Positions 12,228-24,700 of a stretch of DNA of 64,000 nt are shown piece by piece. Numbering within the stretch: position 1 is the first letter of the stretch; each line of letters begins with the position of its first letter. The notes under the pieces are model-generated. The model was not told where the DNA came from, did not search any database, and saw nothing but the letters and a program-made list of their open reading frames with translations. Source of the stretch: Ailanthus altissimus (taxonomy: Eukaryota > Streptophyta > Magnoliopsida > Sapindales > Simaroubaceae); contig OX327697.1 in assembly GCA_946807835.1 (NCBI GenBank), positions 23,198,001-23,262,000 of the forward strand, given 5' to 3'. A program made the translations under genes and the position numbers.

Positions 12228-13438
12228 ATGGAGAAAGACGGCGTACCATCAGATTTGACTGAAAAGAGGGGTCAGAACCCCAAAGCTAAGAAGCACGGCA
12301 GTGTCCCTCGTGATAAGTCAGCAGATCCAGGTCAGGATATCAGGAGTATGGTGAAAGCACTTAGCGGCGCTGTCGAGAAGGTGGCAGATCGCCTTGGAGA
12401 GTTGGAGCAACAGTAGAGAAGATCAAGGTGGGCCTCGACACTCAAGGAGACGAGTTGCGCTCCCTTGTCAGCACATCCATCGAGGCTTACGCTGATAAGC
12501 AGCGAGACTGGATTAAGGCTTTTTAGGAGAGTATCCTCATCACAATGGATAATATTCAAGCCCAAGTAGAGGAGCTACGTCGAGGGTTTGAAACTGTCAA
12601 GGAGGATGTGGTATTGTGTAAGTGGGCGGTGGCGAACAGGTCTGTCGCCGCTTAGGTTACGATGCCTGCACTGAGGGTCGATGCTCCCAAGCCCAAGGAG
12701 TTCAGCAGTAAGTGGAACGCCAAAGAGCTCGACAATTACTTCTAGTAAATGGAGAGATACTTTGACGCTCTAAGCGTACGAGACGAGGATAAGGTAAACA
12801 CTGCGACCCTATATCTTTCTGATCATGTAATTCTGTAGTGGCGTAGGAAGAGTGAGGAGATTCGCAAGGGTACCTGCACCATCAACACCTGGACAGAGTT
12901 GCAACAGGAGCTGAAGCGTCAATTATATCCGGAGAATGTGGCGCACGACACTAGGAAGCGTTTAAAAGAGTTGAAATAGACAAAGTCTATTGGCGAGTAA
13001 GTAGAGGAGTACTCACTACTGATGCTGCAGATCCCCAATATGAGTGAAGAAGACTTACTATTCAATTTTCTTGACGGATTACAGACTTAGGCGTCCAATA
13101 AGCTGAGGCGGCGTGGAGTGCAGAACATATTCAATGCCTTCACATTGGTAAAAATGCTCACTGATTACCGCAAGGCTGATGCAAAGAAGTCCAAGAATTT
13201 GAAGCCCAATCACAGCAAAGGTGGGGGAACCAGGGAGTCTCATCCTCAGCAGGATAAGGAGGGGAAAGGTAAACTACCCACATGGAGAGAGCAGAAGCGC
13301 AACGGCGGGAAAAAGCCGAGATCTAGCTGCTTCCTTTGCGATGGGGATCACTGGGTGAAGAACTGTCCAAAGAAGAAGGCTATCAACGCAATGTTGGAGA
13401 CTCAACAAGTGGGTGAACAGGGACAATTGGGATGTCTG
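12228..13438 (+). pseudogene. gag of the chromovirus, broken by stops
   Basis: Starts with an ATG just after the primer site. A coiled-coil-like N-terminal part is followed by the retrotransposon gag domain (about 12690-13110: ELDNYF, ERYFDAL, KVNTATLYL, WTELQQELKRQLYP) and a zinc knuckle CFLCDGDHWVKNC near 13331-13369. The frame is interrupted by many stops, mostly TAG where Gln or Trp is expected. The product would be the capsid and nucleocapsid precursor. Confidence 0.85.
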
Positions 13439-13441
13439 TAG

Positions 13442-15197
13442 TTGCTCAATGCCCTCAATGCTAAGCGGGCAGCCCGTGCGCCAGCAGGAAAGGCGTTGAT
13501 GTACGCTGAAGCCTACATTAATGGGAGGAAGACTCAAGCACTAGTGGATACTGGAGCTACGCACAACTTTATTAAGTATGCGAAAGTAGTACGCTTAGGC
13601 CTCAAGGTGGAGAAGGGGATTGACTACCTCAAGATCGTGAATGCCGCAATCAAGCCACTAGACGGGGTCATTCGTGAAGTCGAAATGAGCCTCAGGAGCT
13701 GAAAGGTAAACTTTTCGGTAGCCCCTCTCGATGATTTTAATGCTGTTCTTGGTATGGATTTTCTGCGGTAGTTTAATGTGGTACCACTTCTCCGACACAA
13801 CTACGTATGCATCCTGGAAGGAGGACCATGCATGGTGCCGACAGTAAACAAGCCAACAGATGGGCAATCCAAACCCAACCCCCACACCACTCTCTGTCCG
13901 CCATGCAACTGAAGAAGGGAGCTAAGCGGGGAGAAGAGACATACCTCACTACGATATGGGAAGCAGATGATGAGGCGTACGGGGGTGAAGATGAGCTGCC
14001 AGCAGAGATCACGAAAGTGCTCAAGCAGCACCAGGACGTGATGCCAGCAGCACTACCACAAAAATTACCACCAAGACGGACGATTGATCACGAGATTGAG
14101 TTGGAGTCAGGAGCTAAACCTCCAGCCAAAGCGCCCTACCGAATGTCTCCACCAAAGTTAGCAGAGTTGCGGAAGCAGCTCAAGGAGCTACTGGATGCAG
14201 GTTTTATCCAACCATCTAAGGTGCCTTACTGCGCGCCCATGCTTTTCCAGCGCAAGCACGATGGATCATTGCAGTTATGCATAGACTACCGGGCGTTAAA
14301 CAAGGTCACTGTCAAAAATAGGTATCCCATTCCTTTAATTGCTGACTTGTTTGATCAGTTGGGATAGGCGAAGTATTTCTCGAAGCTGGATTTGCGATCA
14401 GGTTACCATCAAGTGCGGATAGCCGAGGGTGATGAGCCGAAGACTACTTGTGTAACGCGTTATGGGGCCTTTGAGTCTCTGGTCATGCCATTTGGCCTCA
14501 CGAACGCACCAGCCATCTTCTGCACATTGATGAACAACATACTCCAGCCCTTTCTCGATAAATTCATCGTCGTGTACTTGGACGACATTGTCATCTACAG
14601 CAACACTCTCGAAGAGCACGTGCTAACTTGCAGTCTGTCTTGAAGGTGCTCCGCGAGAATGAGCTGTATGTGAAGAGGGAGAAATGTTCATTCACCAAGC
14701 CAGAGGTAGACGTTTTGGGTCACAAGATCAAAGACGGCAAACTGATAATGGATAGGGCAAAGATTCGCGCTATAATGGATTGGGAGGCACCCACGAAAGT
14801 TACCGAGCTACGGTCTTTCCTTGGGTTGGTCAACTATTATCGTAGATTTATCAAGAGCTACTCCACCATTGCAGCACCCCTTACTGACCTGCTAAAGAAG
14901 ACTAAAGCATGAGAGTGGATTAAGGAGTGCCAATGGGTTTTTGATCGACTGAAGATAGCAGTAATCGAGGAACTAGTCTTAGCATTGCCGAAACACTTGT
15001 TACCATATGAGGTACACATTGATGCATCTGACTTTGCCATTGGTGGTGTTTTGATGCAGCAGGACAATCCGATTGTGTATGAGAACCGAAAACTCAACGA
15101 GACGGAGAGGCGATATACGGTTCAAGAAAAGGAGATGACGGGGGTCATCCATTGTCTGCGCACTTGGCGACACTATTGCTTGGGGCAAAGTTCGTAG
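13442..15197 (+). pseudogene. Protease, reverse transcriptase and RNase H of the chromovirus
   Basis: The aspartic protease active site ALVDTGATHNF lies near 13537-13569. Reverse transcriptase follows (13950-14910) with [10 protein letters not shown], the PFGLTNAP motif and the YLDD catalytic site near 14575, then [11 protein letters not shown]. RNase H begins near 15012 with VHIDASDFAIGGVL. The region needs two frame changes (near 14640 and 15150) and contains several stops at Gln or Trp positions, so no polyprotein can be made. Confidence 0.88.
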
Positions 15198-15199
15198 TG

Positions 15200-16405
15200 A
15201 TGACGGACAACATAGCGACGAGTTACTTCCAAAGTCAGAAGAAACTCAGCCCAAAGCAAGCTAGGTGGCAGGACTTTCTGGCAGAGTTCGATTATGAGCT
15301 CGAGTACAAATTGGGAAAGGTGAACATAGTGGTGGACGCCTTAAGCCGGAAGGTCGAGTTAGCAGCTATAAGCAAGCTGGAAGGTGATTTGCTTGGCCCA
15401 TTTCATGAAAGAATGAAGCATGATCCCGCAGCCACACAGCTCGCCGCTCAAGCACACGAGGGAAAGACTCAGCGATTTTGGATAGAAGATGGGCTTCTCT
15501 ACACCAAAGGACACCGGGTATATGTGCCAAAGTATGAGAACTTATGGCGTAACCTCATTAAGAAGTGTCACGACACAAAATGGGTAGGACATCCAGGACA
15601 GCAGCGTACACGCGCCCTATTGGAGACGGTTTACTATTGACCACACATGTTGAAAGAGATAGAATGTTTGTCAAGACTTGTCTCATGTGCCAACAGGACA
15701 AGATCGAGCAGCGGAGTCCCGCAGGGCTACTGGAGCCATTGCCCATACCGGAGAGACCTTGGGAGAGCATCTCTATGGATTTCATTGTAGCCTTGCCGAA
15801 ATCCGAGGGATGTGGAATTATTATTGTGGTGGTAGATCGATTTTTTAAGTATGCGACTTTCATACTGGTGCCCAAGGAGTGTAGTGCGGAAGAGACAACA
15901 AAACTTTTCTTTAAGCACGTAGTCAAGTACTGGGGGTTGCCAAGAGTGATAGTCAGCGATCGTGATACGAGGTTTACGAGGAGATTTTGGACTGGATTGT
16001 TCAATCTTATGGGATCAGAGCTTCGCTTTTCCACCAGCTTTCACCCACAAACAGATGGGCAGATTGAGAGGGTGAATGCATTATTGGAGCTGTACTTGCG
16101 GCACTTTATGGGCGCAAATCAGCAGGATTGGGTCAGGTTACTAATGTGGCACAGTTCTCATATAACTTATAGAGGAGTGAATCGACGAACCAGAGCCCGT
16201 TCGAGTTAGCTATTGACCAGCAACCTCTCACGCCGCACGCGCTCGTATCCAATGATACAGGGAAGAGTCCAGCAGCCTACAAAACTGTAAAATCCTGGCA
16301 GGAACAGTCGAAAAAAGTGCGGGTGTGTCTGGACAAGGCGACAAAACGGATGAAGAAATGTGCTAACGGTAAGCGAAGCATGTTGAGTGCAGCGTAGGGA
16401 ATTTA
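15200..16405 (+). pseudogene. Integrase of the chromovirus
   Basis: Contains the end of RNase H (DALSRK), a zinc-binding HHCC region with TCLMCQQDK, and the integrase core with all three acidic residues in recognisable context: SMDFIVALP, VSDRDTRFT and GQIERVN. Frames shift near 15640 and 16190. Integrase inserts the double-stranded copy into chromosomes; this copy is dead. Confidence 0.85.
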
Positions 16406-16850
16406 GTGATAGTGAAGATACTTCCGACGCAGCACAAGTCTATACGCCCACTTCACAATGGCTTTGTTCGAAAATATAAGGGGCTATTTCTTATTGCCAA
16501 GAGGGTTGGCAATGTCTCGTATAAGGTGGAGCTTCCTTCGAGACTTTGGCTACATCTGGTGTTTCACGCAAGCTACCTAAAGCCATACCATGGTGATGCA
16601 GAGGGCACGGAGTGTGGACCACAAACAAGGGCACCATTGAGAGTTTTCACATCTTACGACAAGGAGGCTGAACTTATCCTTGATGTGAGGACAGTACGGA
16701 AGAAGAACTGCCGTCAGAGTCGTGAGTATCTCGTCAAGTGGAAGGGATTGCCCGATAGTAAAGTAAGCTGGGAACCCGAGACCACACTGTGACAGTTCAA
16801 GAATAAGGTGCCCGAGTTCGAGAATAAGGTGCCCGAGTTCCAGTAAGGAC
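16406..16850 (+). pseudogene. Integrase C-terminus and chromodomain
   Basis: The frame 16406-16792 includes a GPF/Y-like region (FRKYKG...VGNVSYKVELP) and ends in a chromodomain: ELILDVRTVRKKN, then EYLVKWKGLPDSKVSWEP with the aromatic cage residues. Chromodomains direct chromovirus integration to marked chromatin. The terminal helix is extended by a 21-bp tandem duplication (about 16794-16841) giving the peptide NKVPEFE twice. Confidence 0.88.
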
Positions 16851-16870
16851 GTGACGAAGGCGTCGCGTGA

Positions 16871-16886
16871 ATTTAGTGGGGGAGAA
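16871..16886 (+). promoter_or_regulatory. Polypurine tract of the chromovirus
   Basis: The run atttagtgggggagaa directly abuts the 3' LTR, the expected primer for plus-strand synthesis. Confidence 0.85.
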
Positions 16887-17356
16887 TGTCAAGCCTCAAG
16901 TGCTCTCAAGTATTTCCTCGAGCACTTGGTGCGCAACTAGGCCTGCTGGAGGCCTGTTGGCCCATGGAGCGCTACGTGGACCGGAGCTTCTAAAAGACCC
17001 ACTGTTTGGATGGAGAACCGGGCTGGGCCCGTGACTTATTAAGGTAGTTCACCTTAATTAGAATTCTATAAAAGATAGAATGACATTTAAGAATATTTTA
17101 GAGCATAATTCTCTATTTTGTATATACACCGTTAAATCGTTTAGATCTCAACCGTCGATTGTATAGGGCTGTTAGTCTATAAAGGGGAGACCCTCACTTG
17201 TATAATTCATCTCATAACTTTGTTTTCTCTTCAGCAATATAGAGAGCATTCGTGCAAACACTTGGTGTGCTTGTTTTTCTTCTCTTTATATGGTTTTCTC
17301 GGCTGCTTAGCACGTAAGGCGTCTAAGATCGCACAGTTCGAAAACGGTCCGTGACA
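16887..17356 (+). repeat. 3' LTR of the chromovirus
   Basis: 470 bp, the same length as the 5' LTR, beginning TGTCAAG and ending GTGACA. Differences from the 5' copy are overwhelmingly C/T and G/A. Confidence 0.93.
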
Positions 17357-17598
17357 CTTCTTAACAGCCAATGTGGATCATGTGGGCAACAAATTAGATA
17401 AAACTCTATATTTTTTGTGTTCCAGATATACTTTCACGATTTTCCTGACTTCCCTGAAATTTCTAGATTGCCCGAGTATTTTCCTTCTAATACTACATAA
17501 TATCTACTCCTTAATAAATTACTCTTCTATCATAGTGCCAAGATGTTGTATCTTCAACCTTTGTTAGGGGTAGAGGAATGTTCTGAATTTGTTCTTAT
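17357..17598 (-). pseudogene. LINE piece 5 of 6: linker after reverse transcriptase
   Basis: Read on the minus strand, this short piece gives NIPLPLTKVEDTTSWHYDRR and a degraded NLLPT-like segment, the conserved linker between RT and RNase H of plant LINEs. It continues the reading from piece 4 on the far side of the 17599-20219 element and is cut on the left by the chromovirus. Confidence 0.75.
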
Positions 17599-20219
17599 GC
17601 AGCACGCCAAGGTCAAAGATGACATGTTCAAAAGAATTCTATTTCAATTGTGATTCTATCAAATAAATAAATTTTATGATTTTAATATAGGATTTTTTAA
17701 GATTACATTATCTTTGTTTTGTGATTATATTATCAATTATATTTTAAATAGAACTAAAATATTTATTTTAACTAAAACTTTATTTTTTTTTATAAATTAT
17801 GTATTCTACAAAACACTTGTAAATTAATAATTTAAAATTAATAACAAATATTTAAAAAAAAATTCTCTTAATTTTTAAGTTCTCAAAATTCATTAGAATC
17901 AACAAATTATAAAAGAATTGTTCTAGATCCTCTATGCCCGTTAGCATCAAAGCCAAGTTATATCTATTGTTGTGGTAGATATAATTTTAGGACAGCTGCG
18001 TTAGCCAGATTATACTTTTGTTATGCTAGATATAATTTCTTGGCCTGTACACACTATCCGTACCTAAAACACCCATATCATCTATCATTGTTTTTTTTTA
18101 TTTATAAAATTCAAAACTTTATTTTTTTTGTAGTTCTCGTATTTAAATAAAAAAATGTAAAAAAGGGGGAACACAAGGAGCAATCGAAGAAGCCGCCGCA
18201 CGCCGCCCTCCACCGCCGCATCATCCTCACTAGCCGATCAGTCCACCACTGCCCACCAGTCCAGTCAAACACCGTTCTCTTAGTATCGACCTCCGCCGCT
18301 CTGTCAACTGCTACCATTCGCCGGAAAATTGAAACCCTAATCTTTGTAATTACTACTTTGCCCCCCTTATTAATTAAGTATTAAATTTTTTACTTTTTAT
18401 TTTTTATTTAAAAAAAATAGAGAAAAAAAAAGATAAGAGAATTTTTTTAAAAAAAAGTGAGAAAAAAATGATTGAAATTATAAGGCCAAATAGTAGATTT
18501 AATTTTGATAAATTATAAGATAATTGGCCACGACGACATTAATTTTTTCGAATCCAATTACTAATTTTGATCAAATGAAGATTTTAAGATCAAAGAATAT
18601 GATAGGTTATTAATTAACATAATTGAGTTCTATTCTTTTGATTTGAATAAAGGTGATAATTGTGTGATTTTTTAATATTTAAAAGAGTTTTAAGAAAAAA
18701 TTTATTTGTTATTAATTATTTTGAGAAGACACATGAAATTGTTTGAAGATTTTGTTAGAAAAATTGATGATTGAAAATTTTATTTTTTGTCATTAAAGTG
18801 ATTAGATGGACATTGTGATTAAGATTGAAAAGTTCAAAGTCAATGGTTTACATGAAATATTATGTTGAAAATTCATTTTAATGTATGTGAAGAACAGTTT
18901 AAAAATGTTTTCAAATGTCAATCATTTAATTTTATTTCGCAAATATTCAATAATTACCAAGTACAAAGGGAATTCGGTGGCAAATTTTTTCAACTTGGGA
19001 ATGATGCAGCATACCCAGGGATGATATGTTCAAAGGAATTTTATTCGAATCATGATTCTATTAGATAAATAAAATTTTATAGTTTTAAAATAGGATTTTT
19101 CAAGTCTACATTATTTATATTTTGTGATTATATTATTAGTTATATTTTGAATAATATTAAGATATTTATTTTAACTATAACTTTATTTTTTTGTAAATTA
19201 TATATTTTGCAAAACATTTGTAATTGATAATTCATAATTAATAAAAAATATTGAATAGAGAAAGTTCACTTATTTTTCAAGTTCTCAATATTTATTAGAA
19301 TCAATGAGATTTGAATCCTAATTTTTAGTATTCTAAGTAAATCAACAAATTATAAGAGGATCGTCTAAAATCATTGCGCTAATTAGCTATTATACCAACT
19401 AATGCAGTGATCCTAAAACAAACCTCCTATTATTTGATAGAATCACGATTGAAATAAAATTCCTTTGAACATGTCATCCTTGGCCTTGGCGTGTTGCATC
19501 ATTATTGATGCAGCTGTCTTAAAATTATATCTAGTATAGCAATAGATATAACCTAACTCTAATACCAATTGACATAGTGGTTTTAAAATTATATCTAGCA
19601 CAACAGTAAATATAATCTAGCTCTGATATCAATTGTTGCAAGGGTCCTAGAATGATCATCTTATAATTTGTTGATTCACTTACAATACCATAAAATAGGC
19701 TTCAAGTCTCATTGTTTCTAATGTATACTTAGAACTTAGAAAATAAGAGAAAACTTTTTCTGCAGAATATTTATTATTAATTTTAAATTATCAATTTACA
19801 AGTGTTTTGCAAAATATATAGTCTACAAAAAAATAAAATCCTAGTAAAAATAAGTATTTTAGTTATATCTAAAATATAACTAATAATATAATCACAAAAT
19901 AGAGATAATGTAATCTTGAAAAATTCTATGTTAAAATCATAAAAATTTATTTATCTGATAGAATCATAATTGAAATAGAATTTCTTTGAACATGTCATCT
20001 TTGGCCTTGGCGTGCTACATCATTCTACAAAAAGATAAAGTGCTAGTTAAAATAAGTATCTTAGTCCTATCTAAAATATAATTGATAACAAATTCACAAA
20101 ATAAAGATAATGTTATTTTAAAAAATCTTATGTTAAAATTATAAAACTTTATTTATCTGATAAAATGACAATTGAAATAGAATTCTTTTGAATATGTCAT
20201 CCTTAACCTTGGCGTGCTG
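17599..20219. mobile_element. Terminal-inverted-repeat DNA element with stacked arms and GC-rich core
   Basis: Left end cagcacgccaaggtcaaag and right end (reverse complement) cagcacgccaaggttaagg are inverted repeats, flanked by tat on both sides (17596-17598, 20220-20222), a 3-bp target duplication. Copies of the long arm recur: plus at about 17600-17890 and 19003-19330, inverted at about 19430-19505, 19655-20025 and 20025-20219, as if two or more copies inserted into each other or the arms were duplicated. The middle has a GC-rich stretch (about 18178-18345) resembling plant 5' leader and first-exon DNA. No transposase is seen, so the element is non-autonomous and its superfamily is uncertain. 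Confidence 0.65.
18111..18317 (-). other. GC-rich open frame inside the inverted-repeat element, possible captured gene fragment
   Basis: A 68-codon minus-strand frame beginning MVAVDRAAEVDTKR, preceded by a leader-like aaaccctaa context on the plus strand. Its composition differs sharply from the surrounding AT-rich element. I do not recognise the product; it may be a host exon picked up by the transposon or chance coding. Confidence 0.25.
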
Positions 20220-21768
20220 TATCAGTTTTACATATATTTCCCAAAAGCATTGTTTTAGAATCTCCTTCCCCTATTTGTTTTCCTCATCAATCAATACTTC
20301 CACCTTGCTATCAATTGGAAGAACAGGTGGTGACACTGGTTTTATAGTGGATGCTCTAGGGATCAAATTGCTCTTATAGATCTCCATCTTATTTCCATTG
20401 CCAAAGAGCTATGAAATTTTTTTTGCAATAGGTTTCTTCCCCACATTATACTTCTCTAAGTATAAGATACATTGTTCCCTAAGCTAGCCTTCATAAATTG
20501 CCAATTTCTAAAATATCTAGCTTTAAAAACCCTAACTATTAAGGCGTCCAAGAATTAGAATATCCTCCATCCTTCTATAGCCAGCAAAGCTTGGTGAAGC
20601 ACAAAAAATCTTTAAAGCCCAAACCTACCATTGCTCTTTTATTGACACATCTTCTTTTTACTTATGTAAAGTATTTTTTTTATTATCGGACTCTTCTGAT
20701 CCCTATCAAAACTTAGTTAACAATATCTGAATATCCTCACAGAGACTCCTTGAAAATTTGAATGTACTTATAGCATACGTTGGCATAGCTTGTGCCACTG
20801 CTTTTTTAAGTGCTTCTTCCCCTTCACTAGAAAATAACTTCTCTTGCCATCCCTTTACCTTACTTGACACCCCAAACTTGGTTTCATTAAAAAAATTACC
20901 TTTTGTTTTTCCTTACTATAGAAGCCAATCAAAAGATATCGATTATCTATTGATACTCATTTTAGTTGGAACACATCATGCTTAGCCTTAGTTTGATCCT
21001 TTGGGATGTTAAGGGTAAAATATATGAAGGATTTTTCATAGTTGAAGATTTGCCCAGATACCTTAGAGTAGCACTTAAATATATGTTTCAATTTGTTGCA
21101 CTCTTGAGTTGTTGCCTTTGAAAATATTAGGCTATCATCCATAAATAGAAGATGTAAAATTGATATAAGGTTACTAAATTTAATCCTGTGTAAATGCTTA
21201 TCAACTTCTGCTTTATGTAACAATGAGGAAAGGGCCTCTATACACAATAAAAATAAATATGGCAACAGGAGGCACCTTAGTCTCAATCCCTTATTTGCAA
21301 TGAATTTGCCTTTGACTTTCCTATTAATCAAAATTGAAAAAGATGTTGTGACACACCTCATTACCGCGTCAATCTAGTCATTTCTAAACCCTAGTTTCTC
21401 TAATACATCCTTTAAAAAGCTTCATTTTAGTCTATTATACGCTTTACTAATATTTAATTTCAAAGCAATAAAGCTATCTTTCCCCTTATTTTTGCTTCTA
21501 ATTTTGCATAAACACTAATACCCAATTATGATATTGCCTTTAATCAATCTATCCAGAAGGAAAACACTTTACTTGGGGAAAATTATACTATCTAGCATAT
21601 TCTTTAGCCTATTTGCAATAGATTTAGCAATAAATTTATAAATTGCATTGCATAAATTAAAAAGTCCAAAAATCAAAAGTCTCCAGAGGTTGGGTTTTAC
21701 GGGAATCAAAGTAATCAACTTATAGTTTAAGGTAGTGATACTACCTTTAAGGTTTAGCACATTTAGAC
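20220..21768 (-). pseudogene. LINE piece 4 of 6: reverse transcriptase core and C-terminal part
   Basis: On the minus strand, 21760-21569 gives LITLIPVKPNLWRL and KFIAKSIANRLKNMLDSI (RT motifs near the start of the domain). Frame 21361-20957 follows with ILINRKVKG, GLRLRCLLLPYLFLLC and the catalytic box mutated to FMDD. Further down come WQEKLFSSEGEE, KAVAQAMPTYVL and, near 20350, ASTIKPVSPPVLPIDSKVEVL, all standard landmarks after RT in plant LINE ORF2. Frameshifts and stops are frequent. The long-LTR copia element interrupts it on the right. Confidence 0.88.
21764..21768. repeat. Target duplication (left) of the long-LTR copia element
   Basis: tagac here and taaac at 52148-52152 flank the copia element. 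They differ by one transition and mark the duplicated LINE target. Confidence 0.75.
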
Positions 21769-24700
21769 TGTTGAGATTTGTGTTTGCGTGTCATTTTATT
21801 ATTGTATGAATATTTTATTTTATAATATTTATACAGTACATTATTTGTTAAATTACTAATTACAAATATTAAATGGGTCAATGCTTATGACGCTACAAAT
21901 ATTATATAATCTGAAGGAGTTCAGATGCTTTATATAATGCTAAGAGCTAGCATCATTGAAAAACTATAAATGCTAAAGAGTTGGCATGTTATAATAATCA
22001 GTGAAGTCTAAAAGTTAGAATCTTGTCTGTAACGGTACAAAGACCTGAGAATACATTAGTAATAATATAGTTGCAAGAGTTACAATAGGTGCTAAGAAAT
22101 ATTATTACGTAAGTCTATTATCAAATTATATGTTCCTGATCTTAATTTATCGATGCAGATCTATCGGTGAAATTCTTTTACATAGACCAGTGTATGCTAT
22201 ACCTAGATGATTGTTTTTAGTTGATAATGGACTTATTGGAAGTTCGTATAGCATACAAGTGTTCAGTAAGGATTAAATATTGAACAGATTCAATAAGTTT
22301 TCCAATAGACATCCCATCAAGCCATCAATAGAAGGTCATCTCGAGTTGAGTAGTATACGTGGTCTTTTGACCTGAGTACCATGGTCCGCTTGTAAGTGAT
22401 CCATCATACTTTGGTTCCACGCATGTCACAGACCTTTCACGGTGTGACCGCTGGGTGTCGCTGGGTATGGTCCAATGCTTATGGAGTTCAGTGTGTACAG
22501 ATATAGGAATCGTCAGCTCATATGAATGTTATATATCCAGATGTTCAGTGATTGTATCTCAGAAAGTCTTATGGCTATAAGCAACAAACCTAAGAAAAGA
22601 GTTTCCTACAGGGTTAAACAATATTATAAAAGTATTTGCATATATTATTTATTAAGATATGTGTTTGGAGATAAGTTCATAGATGAACACATAGAAATTT
22701 AACAGTAGTGATCTATATCCCCGCTCTTCTATGATATAACTGGAGGAAAGATTATACATATGCGTTATAACCTCAACTTGTATGGTCTACTATACTAATT
22801 TGTAATATCCGTGACTTGTGCATGGGGCATCGATTTCGGACTCACAGAATAGTTTTTTTTGAAAAATCGAGAGTGGACCTAGAGAGTCTTGCAATATGAA
22901 GTGTACTCATTGTGCACTAGGGCAACGTACTGGATTGAATAGTTTGATTCAAAAAATTTTAGCAAATAAAAAATTTACTTCGGTCGTGCATGTGTTATGT
23001 AGTAACCAGTATCCACAACCGGTAAAAATATGTATTTATATCTATATATAAATATATATTTTATTTGTATGTGGGTGATCATTGATTTATATATTGTTAT
23101 TAGTAGTATTTTTATAGGTTAAGGATATATTATTAGTATTGGGTTTATTTGCAAGACTTCAGATTTATTTTAGGGACCAAATTGTTATACTTTGAAAGTT
23201 TTGGGGGTAAATTTGTGAATACTAATAAATTAGCCTCTTAGTATAAAAATACACTTTTGAACCCTAATTTACCCATTTTTGGGTCGAGCTATCCCTTTAG
23301 AGAGAGAGAAGAGAGAAATAGAGGGGAGAGAAATAGAAGAAGAAGAAGAAAAATAAGAAAAAATTGAAATTTTGGATCTTAAGAGGTATATCACAACCAT
23401 TTCTCAATTTATTGGTGTTAATTAAGTTAATTCCTTTAAGTTTTGATTTTTAAAAATATGTATAATTGAGGATTTGATGTGTATTTCGTAAGATATTGTG
23501 AGAATTGATGATGATGTATAAGATAGCTTGATAAATCATGATGAATTGTAGAATTTCTGCTTGATAGTCTCTTGATCCAGTAATTTTATAAATTATTGTG
23601 ATTCGATTCTGGTTTTGAATTTTGATTATATGAAATTAGACATGTTTAGCATCATCTGAGACTTTGAATCAATTGAAAATTTCAGAAATTGAATTTTTAG
23701 TGAATTTACCAAAATGACCCTGAAATTCTAGAAATTTCCTGTGTTAACAATATGATACAGTGACAAACAATTTTTGACCTGCTGAATGATCTTTAAAAAT
23801 TACGAATTTATGGAATATGATAATTTTATATGTCTAATATGATATACTCGAAATTGAGAATTTAGATCAATGTGGTTGAAGTGTTATGATTTTCTAAAGT
23901 GTATCAGCTCATTACAGTATTTGATTAACAGATTTTTAAAGCTATGGAATAAAATATTTTTACAATACTTTTGGCAGTGATTTGAAAGTAAAATATTTAT
24001 CATTGATTACGATATGTGTTAAGAGTAATTATGTGATAGTTTTATAATTTTTGAGTTAGTATATGATGTTATAAAATTGGGAGATTGAATACTGTTCAGT
24101 AAGTATCTTAATCTTGTCAGGTTAGTAGTTTGGATTCGATGGTGTGTATAGAATGGATTGTGTAGGAATTTTGATATAATATTCATAAATAAGAAGGATA
24201 TATGAGTCAAGAATGGTATATTCTGATTTTGGAGTAATTGGACATCATTTGATGTATTAAAAAATTTTGTTCATTGTAAGTGGTCAGAATGACAAGTTTT
24301 GAGAAACTAAGTATTTAGACCAATTTGATGTGATAAATGCATTGTGTATACTTTTGTAAGCTATTTAAATTATTTTGTGTGAATTTTGAGGCTTATGAAA
24401 GAAGTAATCTCTATTGATAGGTTAAGGAGATTTAAGCCTTGTAACTGAAAGTGCTAAGAGGTAAGTATACTAGACTTTTTACTGAAATCACAATAAACAT
24501 AGTAAGTGTTATGATTGATTTTGTAAATGTGGTTAGAAATATGTTTATGTTATGTCAAAGTATATTTTGTTATGAAATGTGAAGACATGTGTTTATGAAT
24601 GTAAGCATGGACATACATGACCTATATGTGTTTTGAAAGTGAGCTTTCAAAATGAAATGTGTTTAACAAAGAGAGCTTTTGAAGTGTAATATGTCCATGA

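Larger units (their letters stand above)
11734..17356 (+). mobile_element. Ty3/gypsy chromovirus, decayed, complete from LTR to LTR
   Basis: A full-length LTR retrotransposon with two 470-bp LTRs, an initiator-Met tRNA primer site, gag, protease, reverse transcriptase, RNase H, integrase, a chromodomain and a polypurine tract, in the order protease-RT-RNaseH-integrase that defines Ty3/gypsy. The two LTRs differ at about 65 positions by hand count (about 14 percent), nearly all transitions, so the insertion is old. It interrupts the LINE between the post-RT linker and RNase H. The 5-bp flanks (cctaa left, cttct right) do not match. Confidence 0.93.

Noticed and set aside
20188..20985. Plus-strand frames at 20188-20379 and 20758-20985
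   Set aside because: Complement of LINE reverse-transcriptase C-terminal sequence, which reads sensibly only on the minus strand.
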